A stretch of 64,000 nt of DNA, from positions 4,056 to 68,055 of the forward strand of contig CAKQNT010000009.1 in NCBI GenBank assembly GCA_934255405.1, in the 5' to 3' direction. The notes beneath the pieces are model-generated. The model had not been told where the DNA came from, did no database searches, and saw only the letters and a list, made by a program, of their open reading frames with translations. Of the stretch, positions 45,235 through 52,554 are shown piece after piece. Every line of letters begins with the position of its first letter. Position 1 is the stretch's first letter. A program made the translations under genes and the position numbers. Origin of the DNA: an uncultured Alphaproteobacteria bacterium (lineage in GTDB: Bacteria > Pseudomonadota > Alphaproteobacteria > RF32 > CAG-239).

Positions 45235-45411
45235 TCATCTGAAAAGGATGGGGAAGGATACCTCAAAAGCCGTGTATTCGCCGAGTTTGGAACGCAGGCG
45301 GATTTTAGCGCAAAAAAAATTGCTCAGGCGCTTTACAATATTGAGCCCCAGCCCTGCCCCATTATTTTTCCTCGTTTCGGTTGTTGACATTTGGCAGAAA
45401 AAACTTGCGAT
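45235..45411 (-). pseudogene. histidine kinase remnant (C-terminal ATPase fragment)
   Basis: On the minus strand, a frame open from 45411 with an ATG at 45390 encodes 51 residues: MSTTETRKNN, GAGLGLNIVKRLSNF, then KIRLRSKLGEYTAFEVSFPI and LFR. This is the G2 box and final strands of a HATPase_c domain (GxGLGL-IVKRL ... S-x-G-x-x-T-x-F-x-V-x-F-P). The sensor, dimerisation and N/G1 boxes are absent and no ribosome site is seen, so it is a gene fragment. It fills most of the gap between tracrRNA and the next gene. The kinase body was presumably lost by a deletion or by arrival of neighbouring DNA. Confidence 0.7.
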
Positions 45412-45471
45412 TCAGCGCTAAAAATATAGACTTCTACTCATATTAAGAAATCTTATTTTCAGGAGATTAGA

Positions 45472-46293
45472 ATGAAAAAAATTACCGTAATCGGCGCCGG
45501 ATTGGTTGGTTCTACCTCGGTTTATGCCATGATGCTTAAAGAAATTGCCGATGAAATCGCCCTTGTTGACCTTGATGACAAGCGTTCAAATGCTGAAGTT
45601 TTTGATATACGTCATGGCTTTGCGGAGCTCAGCAGAACCATTGTTAAAAAGGGAACCTACGCTGACTGCGCCAATAGCGACATCATTGTGATTACCGCCG
45701 GCGTGGCTCGCAAAGTTGGAGAGAGCCGCAATGACCTGCTGCTAAAGAACTCTAAAATCATGGAAAGCATCTGCTCGGAAATCAAGAAAACCGGCACCAA
45801 TGCCATTGTGATTGTGGTATCTAATCCGGTTGACGTGCTGGCCAATCAGGCGGCTAAGTTCTTACAAATGCCAAAGGGGCGCGTATTTGGCACCGGCTGC
45901 GCGCTTGACACGTCGCGCATGGTTGCCCTGCTAGCTGACAAGTTGCACAAACCCACCACTGCAATCAATGCTCCGGTAGTCGGCGAACATGGCGATGAGC
46001 AGATTGTTTTGTGGGATGAAGTTACAATTGATGGTAAACCGGCGGACTTTTCTGCCGCCGAAAAACAAGAACTTGCCGAAGATGTAAAGCGCGCCGGCAT
46101 GACCATTATTGAAGGCAAAGGCAAAACCTATTATGGTATTGCTACCACGGTTTGCGCCCTCGCCTCGGCTATTCTGCTCGACCGCCCAATGAAATATGCC
46201 GTTTCTGTTCCTGATGAAAATGCCGACAAAGCCTTAAGCATGCTTTGCACCATTGCGCAGTCTGGCATTATTCAAACTTTTCCTTACAAATAG
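45472..46293 (+). CDS. malate/lactate dehydrogenase family protein, short form
   Basis: 273 residues. NAD-binding ITVIGAGLVGSTSVYAM, acidic LVDLDDKR (NAD preference), active site loop ARKVGESRNDLLLKN, LDTSR (Asp146, Arg149) and VVGEHGD (His173) are all intact. The substrate-specificity position, Gln in lactate dehydrogenases, is Arg80 here, as in malate dehydrogenases, so oxaloacetate/malate is the likelier pair. The C-terminus ends some 35-40 residues earlier than usual (about 310-320 aa). The reading frame continues smoothly, so it could be a natural short variant. An aminotransferase follows 10 bp later. Confidence 0.83.
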   Translation: MKKITVIGAGLVGSTSVYAMMLKEIADEIALVDLDDKRSNAEVFDIRHGFAELSRTIVKKGTYADCANSDIIVITAGVARKVGESRNDLLLKNSKIMESICSEIKKTGTNAIVIVVSNPVDVLANQAAKFLQMPKGRVFGTGCALDTSRMVALLADKLHKPTTAINAPVVGEHGDEQIVLWDEVTIDGKPADFSAAEKQELAEDVKRAGMTIIEGKGKTYYGIATTVCALASAILLDRPMKYAVSVPDENADKALSMLCTIAQSGIIQTFPYK

Positions 46294-46303
46294 GAGTACA
46301 AAA

Positions 46304-47482
46304 ATGAAAGATTTGCAACACACTTTCAGCCCGCTCGGCAGCCTTTCTCCCTCTGTTACATTAGCACTGGCCGCCCGTGCTAAAGAGCTAAAAAAACAAG
46401 GGCTCGATGTATATTCAATGTCTGTCGGCGAACCTGACTTTGACACCCCTCAAGCGATTAAAGAAGCCGGTATCAATGCCATAAATGAAGGAAAAGTCCG
46501 CTATATTGCCTCCAGCGGTTTGCCCGAGCTTAAAGAAGAAATTGTCAAGAAAATGGCAGAAAAAGGCGTTAAAACAACTGCCGATAATGTTATTGTTTCT
46601 ACCGGCGCCAAGTTTGCTTTATTTGAGGCTATTACTGCTTTGTGCGGTGTTGGCGATGAAGTTATCGTTTTTGCTCCGTTTTGGCTCTCTTACCCCGAAA
46701 TGGTTAAGGCATCGAGCGCCAAGACCGTAATTGTTCAGACTAAAGCGGAAAATGACTTTGCTCCAACGCTAGAGGATTTGGAAAAAGCCATTACCGAAAA
46801 GACCAAACTGATTATTGTCAATTCTCCAAACAATCCGACCGGAGCAGTATATTCGGAAAAGACCATGCGGATGATTGCAGATGCGGCAGTTAAACACAAC
46901 ATTATGGTGCTGTCCGATGAAATTTATGAAAAACTGGTTTACGATGACCAGATAAAACCGGTGAGCATGGCCTCTTTGGGTGATAAAATTGCCGAACTGA
47001 CCATCACTGTAAACGGATTTTCTAAAGCCTATGCTATGACCGGCTGGCGCTTGGGATATCTGATTGCGCCCAATTGGCTGATTAAGCGTATGGCCGCATT
47101 ACAGAGCCACGCCACCAGCAATGCGACTACCTTTGTGCAATATGCAGCGGTTAGCGCCCTGCAAGGTAAGGCCGATGCTGATGTTAAGAATATGGTTGAA
47201 ACTTTTGCCCGCCGCCGGATTTTGCTGTGCAAGCTGCTCAAAGAAATTCCGCAAATCAGTTTTATTGAGCCTAAAGGGGCTTTTTATGTAATGTGCAATA
47301 TTGCCAGAACCGGTAAAACGGCGGCTGATTTTGCCAAAGAACTGCTGGAGAAAAAACTGCTCACGGTTGTTCCATGCGAGGCCTTTGGCGCTCCGGAATA
47401 TATTCGCCTGAGCTATGCTTGCTCAGAAGATCAGATTAAGGAAGCCATCAAACGCCTTAAGGAATTTTGTGCAGAACTGTAA
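46304..47482 (+). CDS. class I aminotransferase (aspartate type)
   Basis: 392 residues from ATG 46304 (GGAG upstream). The PLP enzyme motifs are SVGEPDFDTPQAIKEAG, NSPNNPTGAVYS, LSDEIYEKLVYD and the lysine loop VNGFSKAYAMTGWRLGY, with the carboxylate-binding Arg in YIRLSYACS. This is the I-gamma aspartate/prephenate aminotransferase group common in alphaproteobacteria. Coupling with an MDH-like gene (oxaloacetate) fits aspartate-oxaloacetate exchange. The start lies 10 bp after the upstream stop, so they form an operon. Confidence 0.92.
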   Translation: MKDLQHTFSPLGSLSPSVTLALAARAKELKKQGLDVYSMSVGEPDFDTPQAIKEAGINAINEGKVRYIASSGLPELKEEIVKKMAEKGVKTTADNVIVSTGAKFALFEAITALCGVGDEVIVFAPFWLSYPEMVKASSAKTVIVQTKAENDFAPTLEDLEKAITEKTKLIIVNSPNNPTGAVYSEKTMRMIADAAVKHNIMVLSDEIYEKLVYDDQIKPVSMASLGDKIAELTITVNGFSKAYAMTGWRLGYLIAPNWLIKRMAALQSHATSNATTFVQYAAVSALQGKADADVKNMVETFARRRILLCKLLKEIPQISFIEPKGAFYVMCNIARTGKTAADFAKELLEKKLLTVVPCEAFGAPEYIRLSYACSEDQIKEAIKRLKEFCAEL

Positions 47483-47487
47483 AAAAA

Positions 47488-47520
47488 CAAAAGGCTTTCA
47501 CCAAACATGAGAGCCTTTTG
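47488..47520. terminator. hairpin after aminotransferase gene
   Basis: Stem CAAAAGGCT / AGCCTTTTG with inner TC/GA pairs. A T-run is present only on the minus strand, so termination on the plus strand is uncertain. Confidence 0.4.
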
Positions 47521-47554
47521 ATACTCTTGAGTTGAAACACCTTGGAATGCAGAA

Positions 47555-48016
47555 ATGATTAAAGTTTTATTTGTGTGCTTAGGCAATATTTGTCGTTCAC
47601 CGATGGCGGAATTTGTGCTTAAACATATTGTAGCCGAAAAAGGTTTGAGCGCAGAATTTGAAATAGATTCCGCGGCTACGGAAAGCTACAACGAAATGTG
47701 TCATGCCGGTATTCATCATAGAACCAGACAAATGTTGCAGGCCATGCATATTCCATTCAGCGAACACTTCTCACGCCGCATCCGCCCGCATGATTGTGAG
47801 CATTTTGACTATATATTGGCGATGGATGAGAGCAATATTGAAGATATTCAGGCAATAACCGGCCTTGATACCGAACATAAAATTTGCCGACTTTTGGATT
47901 TCACTGCCAATCCGCGCAACATCAAAGATCCGTGGTATACCGGCAATTTTGAAGAAACTTATTGGGACATATTTGAGGGCTGCCATGCCTTTTTAGAACA
48001 TTTGAATACTAAATAG
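47555..48016 (+). CDS. low-molecular-weight protein tyrosine phosphatase
   Basis: 153 residues. The P-loop is VLFVCLGNICRSPMAEFVLK (C-x5-R), and the general acid Asp is in KDPWYTGNFEETYW, both characteristic. These cytosolic phosphatases often control surface-polysaccharide tyrosine kinases or stress responses. No partner kinase is in the window. It is monocistronic or read with the next small gene. Confidence 0.94.
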   Translation: MIKVLFVCLGNICRSPMAEFVLKHIVAEKGLSAEFEIDSAATESYNEMCHAGIHHRTRQMLQAMHIPFSEHFSRRIRPHDCEHFDYILAMDESNIEDIQAITGLDTEHKICRLLDFTANPRNIKDPWYTGNFEETYWDIFEGCHAFLEHLNTK

Positions 48017-48109
48017 ACGTTGCAGCAACAGAGATTATTTAAATTGTTGCCTTGTAAGCATTTTTGCGCTATAAAGGCGGTGTTTGTGTATTACTTAAAT
48101 TTAATTATT

Positions 48110-48394
48110 ATGGATATATGGGAGAGATTGAAGAGTTATAATAAAATTACAAATCAGGTGGTTAAGGTTAAGCGCTCCGAAACGCTCGGCGAGTGGGCAG
48201 TTTTTTGTTTCATTGAGGTAGATCTCAACTATGTCTTGGTATTTAATGAAGCTGATACCAGTAATGTTGTACCCAAAGTTGGTGATATGATCACGGTTAT
48301 TGAGATTGACAGTAAAATAAAACGAGTTCTTTTGAACGGAAAGATCTTGTGGTCAGTCTACAGCGCCCGCAATCCCATAAGACTTATATTTTAA
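48110..48394 (+). CDS. hypothetical 94-aa protein
   Basis: ATG 48110 (MDIWERLKSYNKITNQVVKV) is the likely start, although the frame stays open to 48020 with no better ribosome site. The sequence is beta-rich (WAVFCFIEVDLNYVLVFNEA, VPKVGDMITVIEIDSKIKRV), resembling a small OB- or SH3-like barrel. Function is unknown. A strong terminator follows. Confidence 0.5.
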   Translation: MDIWERLKSYNKITNQVVKVKRSETLGEWAVFCFIEVDLNYVLVFNEADTSNVVPKVGDMITVIEIDSKIKRVLLNGKILWSVYSARNPIRLIF

Positions 48395-48405
48395 TAAGCT
48401 ATAGC

Positions 48406-48438
48406 AAAAAGAACCTAAAATTTAGGTTCTTTTTTTTG
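48406..48438 (+). terminator. rho-independent terminator
   Basis: Stem AGAACCTAA / TTAGGTTCT with a 3-nt loop and an eight-T tail. Confidence 0.88.
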
Positions 48439-48523
48439 CATGCAATATCCTGATTGGATAAGTTTCCTCAGATTATCATAGAAAAAAAGCCTTCAACCAG
48501 CTTGATGCTCGTTTTGAGTTTTT

Positions 48524-48865
48524 TCACTTGTTAGTCATTTTTTTAATTTCAATACCTACGACACCAAATTCTTTTTGACGCTCTAGGGAATAAAATTCTT
48601 CCAATGCTTTCATAAGTTCTTGATTTGTTTCAAAACCAGCATTGTGGCAATTAATCTTATTGCATAATTTTTCAAAGTTATCGGCTCTATGTAATTTGAC
48701 AACTTGCGCCAAAAAATTATCTTCTGCATTAGAAATATTTGAAAATTTTATGATATCTGCAACTTTTATATTTTTCCTCTTATCATCAAACAATCTCAAT
48801 TCTATTGTTTTTGTTCCTTGTTTCAGCATATTATAATACTTTTCTTTTACGTTTAACGTCCACAT
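48524..48865 (-). CDS. ASCH/PUA-like domain protein
   Basis: 113 residues from ATG 48865 with AAGGAG before it (earlier in-frame codons are unlikely). The N-terminal block LNVKEKYYNMLKQGTKTIEL followed by RLFDDKRKNIKVADIIKFSN matches the ASCH family, with the conserved K-T-I-E-x-R and the D-x-I-x-F turn, and the end has FGVVGIEI. ASCH proteins bind RNA or act on modified nucleosides (for example acetylcytidine amidohydrolases). It is AT-rich and divergent from a GNAT gene 72 bp away. Both may be one transferred cassette. Confidence 0.75.
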   Translation of the reverse strand: MWTLNVKEKYYNMLKQGTKTIELRLFDDKRKNIKVADIIKFSNISNAEDNFLAQVVKLHRADNFEKLCNKINCHNAGFETNQELMKALEEFYSLERQKEFGVVGIEIKKMTNK

Positions 48866-48937
48866 CTTTAACTCCTTGATTGTGCCGATAATATTTGTTA
48901 TATTAAATAGAAATTGAGCTTTGTAAAGGAAATAATA

Positions 48938-49474
48938 ATGAACTATCAAATTAGAGTCATAGATAAATTTTCTAAAAACGATATAGCGCTCTATAAAAAT
49001 ATTGCAAAGCTTATAAGCCCAATCAGTGAGACTTATCCTAAATACAATGAATGGCTTTTTACCAAATTTTTTCCAGAACTAAAAACCCAAAAAAGAAAAA
49101 TAATTGTAGCTTATACTAAAAAGAATACTCCTATAGGAGTGGCTCTTCTAAAAGATTATAATGAAGAAAAGAAAATTTGCAGCTTGTTTGTAAAAGAGGA
49201 TTGCAGAGGTAAAGGTATTGCAAGTAATCTTATAAAAAAAAGTTGTGAAGTATTAAATACTAATAAACCTCTTCTAACGGTATCTGATAAAAACTTACCA
49301 ATATTGCAAAAACTTTTAGATAAAAATGGTTTTAAATTTTCTTACAAAAGAAGCGGTGTTTATCAAAAAGAAGATACAGAAAATTATTTCAATAATGAAG
49401 CTACGGAAATTTTGAAAAAAGACATTTTGACACCTTTGTTATTAAGAATAAAAAATAACTCTCAAAAAGAATAA
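48938..49474 (+). CDS. GNAT family N-acetyltransferase
   Basis: 178 residues from ATG 48938 (AAAGGA 7 nt upstream). The acetyl-CoA motif is CSLFVKEDCRGKGIASNLIK (R/Q-x-x-G-x-A type). Then come LLTVSDKNLPILQKLLDKNG and FKFSYKRSGVYQKED. The acceptor is unknown. Its AT-rich composition resembles that of the adjacent ASCH gene. Pairing with an ASCH protein brings to mind toxin-like GNAT systems, but no antitoxin-like gene is seen, so that idea is weak. Confidence 0.78.
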   Translation: MNYQIRVIDKFSKNDIALYKNIAKLISPISETYPKYNEWLFTKFFPELKTQKRKIIVAYTKKNTPIGVALLKDYNEEKKICSLFVKEDCRGKGIASNLIKKSCEVLNTNKPLLTVSDKNLPILQKLLDKNGFKFSYKRSGVYQKEDTENYFNNEATEILKKDILTPLLLRIKNNSQKE

Positions 49475-49563
49475 TGTAGACTTTTATACGCACTCCTAAT
49501 ACCATTTATTTAATAAATACACTTACTATTCTCGAGTTATTTAGATGCAAATTTTTAAACAAC

Positions 49564-49592
49564 AGTTGCATTTTCGGAATAGTTATGCAACT
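49564..49592. repeat. inverted repeat in 243-bp intergenic gap
   Basis: AGTTGCAT (49564-49571) and ATGCAACT (49585-49592) are separated by 13 bp. It could be an operator or small hairpin. The remainder of 49475-49717 shows no gene. Confidence 0.35.
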
Positions 49593-49717
49593 ATTAAGGC
49601 AAACAGACGAAACAATTAAGATGTAGCAATGTTGAATAAACGACAAAGGCTGCGCTTTGTGATGTATCGGCTCAAAATAACTTCCCCTTTATACAAAGGT
49701 TATAAGAGATATAGAGC

Positions 49718-50590
49718 ATGCCAAAAATTATAATCAGACTTTTATCTGCTTTTATTCCCGTCAGATCTTGGCGAAAATCTTTCAGAAAAAAATTGAATCG
49801 CAGAAATTTATTTGGGGATTTGCAAAGTGCTTTTACAGAAATAAAAACCAAAAGGGATACCTGCCTTGCACATAAAGATTCTTGCAAAACCATTGCGCTA
49901 GGCAGCAGCCACTGTGCATATGGCATTAATCCCAAATTTATCAGTGAAGATTGTTTTAATTTAGGTTCTAATTCGCAAGATTTATACACAGCAGAGCACT
50001 TATTGAAATATATGCAAAAACAATTACCTCATTTGAAAAAAGTCATCCTGTTCTTAGATGTTTTCACAAGAGGTCTTTGTTTAGAACGTACAACGGCGGA
50101 ACATATTTGCGCTTCATACCAATATTTATACAATATTCATTATCCTCTTTTTGCTGACAAAAAACATCACCTTATAAATTGTGCCAAACTGGATAAAAGA
50201 CAGTTGAACGTAATTGAAAATCAAAACGGATATTTGATGCCGCCTAAAGTAAGTTGCACGTATTCTGTTGAGGAACGTGTACAAGGATGTTTAAGGGAAC
50301 ACAATCGGGAGATATCTCAATATAATCATTTAACCAATATGATCCAACTATTGGCAGATAATAAGATAGAAATGATTATTCTTATTCCTCCTGTTCGACA
50401 AGATTATCAGGCATTGCTTCCTCATAATTTATTATTATCTGATGCACAGCAATTAACCAAGGGAACGAATGTGCAAGTTCTTGATTTTTCTTATGATAAA
50501 GATTTTATAAATGATGATTTTTATGATTATGATCATCTTAATCCAACAGGAGCCGAAAAATTATCTATAAAGATAAAAGGATTGTTATGA
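49718..50590 (+). CDS. SGNH/GDSL-like protein, polysaccharide-associated type
   Basis: 290 residues. The N-terminus (IIIRLLSAFIPVRSWRKSFR) resembles capsule-cluster proteins. A possible nucleophile block is KTIALGSSHCAYGINP (GSSH) and the C-terminal catalytic pair is DDFYDYDHLNPTGAEKLS (Asp and His with N-P-x-G), as in SGNH hydrolases and DltD/AlgX-like acyl-modifying proteins. No true membrane span is evident. It may edit acyl groups on surface glycans. The ribosome site is weak. It is AT-rich and stands alone. Confidence 0.6.
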   Translation: MPKIIIRLLSAFIPVRSWRKSFRKKLNRRNLFGDLQSAFTEIKTKRDTCLAHKDSCKTIALGSSHCAYGINPKFISEDCFNLGSNSQDLYTAEHLLKYMQKQLPHLKKVILFLDVFTRGLCLERTTAEHICASYQYLYNIHYPLFADKKHHLINCAKLDKRQLNVIENQNGYLMPPKVSCTYSVEERVQGCLREHNREISQYNHLTNMIQLLADNKIEMIILIPPVRQDYQALLPHNLLLSDAQQLTKGTNVQVLDFSYDKDFINDDFYDYDHLNPTGAEKLSIKIKGLL

Positions 50591-50751
50591 TTAAGTTTTG
50601 GATTTGTATATAATAAGTGAGCGCTTATTTGGCGAAATGGTGCAGAAATCAGCACCCCAAAATGGTTTGGAAAAAATTATTGCGGCGCCGATAAAAAATG
50701 TTTAAGAGATGTAGTCTTAATAGGAATAGACACGGCTTGCCGCACCTGCTC

Positions 50752-50836
50752 CGACTGCGGGTCGCCCCCAATCTATGGGTTCAAACGCATGGGATTATTT
50801 TTTATTGGTGATGCTTAACTCACGGTTTTCGAACTG
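50752..50836. repeat. direct repeat A, decayed copy of tRNA-Glu flank
   Basis: GACTGCGGGTCG, CCCAATCTATGGGTTCAAAC and TGGGA are followed by TTTTTTATTGGTGAT and a decayed TTCGAAC. The same blocks occur in the same order at 52302-52420, where the last part is the 3' end of tRNA-Glu. The other bases of the 257-bp gap 50591-50847 include the hairpin GGTGC/GCACC, but no gene. Confidence 0.7.
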
Positions 50837-50847
50837 AAATTAAACGC

Positions 50848-52098
50848 TTATCTGCATTTTTTTAATTTAGTTACGGCATATTTGTAAACTTCGTGACGAA
50901 AAGCTTTGCCATTATCAATCATTTTTTTCCATAATGTCGATAATTTTTCATCTGCCTCCTTATAACCGCCGTATATCATAGTTTTCAAATCAGGTAATGG
51001 AACAAAGTGCTCTTTTTGTTCTAAAGAATTTTTTATACCATTTTTAATCAAATTACTTGATATATAAGTCATTAATTGTCCTTCAGGTGTTTTTCCTTCA
51101 TAACCATAACCTATTCCGTTATGCTCCGCCATATTGACTTCAAACATGTCTTCCTGCGTCCTTTGCCATTTTTCTCTTATCAAGAACATATTTCCATGTC
51201 GCGAAGTAAAATAGCATGGTTTGAGCTTAAATTCACAATTTTTGGTCGCTCTATCCATGTCATTATCTATGACTCCTTGAAAATGGCTCTTGTGTTCTCT
51301 TTGTCTGTCAAACAAATAATTATTGAAAAAATTATTTGCAACCGTTCTATCTGCAGATTTTGGCCATTTAACATCTGCTGCCGTTATAAAACTTATCATT
51401 TGAGATTTAGCAACACCCAAGGCACAAGCCGGAGAGTGAGCAATTGTTAGCATTTGTGACAAAATTTGCTTTTGTTCATTAGTTGTATAGCCAATTTTAT
51501 GCATTTCTGATATTAATTTTTTTTCTAATTCTAATGCTACATAGCCACCATGACAGTGAGCAACAATAGTCATCATTCGCATACGCCGACAAGCTTCTTC
51601 AGTAGCTATTTTCCCTTTCCCATTAGTTAATGTTATCCTCGGCTCCAAAACTTTATGATAAAGCTCATCAATATATTGAGGATGATAATCATCTACATCT
51701 GCTTTATGGTATATCTTATCATCGTCAGTTTTGCTATTCAGTGAATTTTCATGATATTTTGAAAAAGCAATACCTCTGGAGGTTGGAGCACTGTTTTGTG
51801 ATAAATTGTACTTGACACTGAATACGGGAATTTTTATTCCCATTGGTCTTAAAATATCTTCTTCAATTATTTTGGCATTACCATTTGCAGATCGATCATT
51901 ATTCGTTCCATCACCACCCAGACACAACACGCAGGGCTCGTCATATGGCACTTTATCAACAATAGACCAACCAAATTTATTATCCTCAGTTTTCTCGGTT
52001 CTTAGACCTATTTCTAAAGTACTTACTGAAGAGCTATTATCTTCCTTCGTGTTGAAAGTTTCTCTATCTGGACTAGGGCCAATCTTTATAGAAATCAT
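50848..52098 (-). CDS. unrecognised 416-aa alpha/beta-hydrolase-like protein with Cys at nucleophile elbow
   Basis: ATG 52098 follows GGAGCAAAAT. No signal peptide. An early glycine-rich turn PCVLCLGGDGTNNDRSANGN is followed by MTIVAHCHGGYVALELEKKL, which has the position and context of an alpha/beta-hydrolase nucleophile elbow (G-x-S-x-G) but with Cys in place of Ser and Ala in place of the first Gly. A later LTIAHSPACALGVA and an H-rich C-terminal half follow. Catalysis is therefore uncertain. The gene is bounded by direct repeats derived from the tRNA-Glu flank and is AT-rich, which suggests an acquired islet of one gene. Confidence 0.65.
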   Translation of the reverse strand: MISIKIGPSPDRETFNTKEDNSSSVSTLEIGLRTEKTEDNKFGWSIVDKVPYDEPCVLCLGGDGTNNDRSANGNAKIIEEDILRPMGIKIPVFSVKYNLSQNSAPTSRGIAFSKYHENSLNSKTDDDKIYHKADVDDYHPQYIDELYHKVLEPRITLTNGKGKIATEEACRRMRMMTIVAHCHGGYVALELEKKLISEMHKIGYTTNEQKQILSQMLTIAHSPACALGVAKSQMISFITAADVKWPKSADRTVANNFFNNYLFDRQREHKSHFQGVIDNDMDRATKNCEFKLKPCYFTSRHGNMFLIREKWQRTQEDMFEVNMAEHNGIGYGYEGKTPEGQLMTYISSNLIKNGIKNSLEQKEHFVPLPDLKTMIYGGYKEADEKLSTLWKKMIDNGKAFRHEVYKYAVTKLKKCR

Positions 52099-52301
52099 AT
52101 ATTTTGCTCCATTTATTTGTTTATAATAACATTTTTCTCTTAAAAGTCAAGTAAGGACCCCTATCATAACCACTTGATTTTACTACATTCTTGCTGCAAC
52201 GAGTTCGGAAAAACTCCCCAAATAGACATTTTAAAAACACAACATCTGAACTAGATTAACTTATTGATATAAAAAGGAAAAGCAGACTTTTTTACTGCCT
52301 G

Positions 52302-52350
52302 CCGACTGCGGGTCGAACCCAATCTATGGGTTCAAACACCGTGGGACTAC
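52302..52350. repeat. direct repeat B beside tRNA-Glu
   Basis: Nearly the same as 50752-50797, with an internal palindrome GAACCCA-ATCTA-TGGGTTC that looks like a relic of a tRNA T-arm. It lies in the otherwise empty gap 52099-52353. Confidence 0.7.
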
Positions 52351-52353
52351 TGA

Positions 52354-52395
52354 TAAAAAAATAAGCTCTACCGCAAGAGTAGAGCTTATTTTTTT
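52354..52395 (-). terminator. terminator of tRNA-Glu
   Basis: A perfect 12-bp stem AATAAGCTCTAC / GTAGAGCTTATT with a 7-nt loop. T-runs on both sides. Confidence 0.88.
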
Positions 52396-52397
52396 AT

Positions 52398-52472
52398 TGG
52401 TGATCCCAACGGGATTCGAACCCATATTACCACCGTGAAAGGGTGATGTCCTAACCATTAGACGATGGGACC
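52398..52472 (-). tRNA. tRNA-Glu (anticodon TTC)
   Basis: 75 nt with encoded CCA. The acceptor GGTCCCA pairs with TGGGATC (one G-U or mismatch at the ends), the anticodon region CCTTTCACGG gives TTC, and the T-arm is GGGTTCGAATCCC. Confidence 0.96.
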
Positions 52473-52554
52473 ATCGTTTGGAACTAGGGCATATATAAAT
52501 GGAAAATTGTTTTTGGTCAAGATATTTTTTTAGTTGTTTGACATTTTTTGCAAA

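Noticed and set aside
45139..45421. Small plus-strand genes in the gap after tracrRNA
   Set aside because: The minus strand there reads a convincing histidine kinase G2 box, so the plus frames are shadows of that remnant.
48524..49474. ASCH-GNAT pair as a toxin-antitoxin module
   Set aside because: The genes are divergent, no antitoxin-type DNA-binding protein is present, and the GNAT lacks features special to TacT-like toxins that I can verify.
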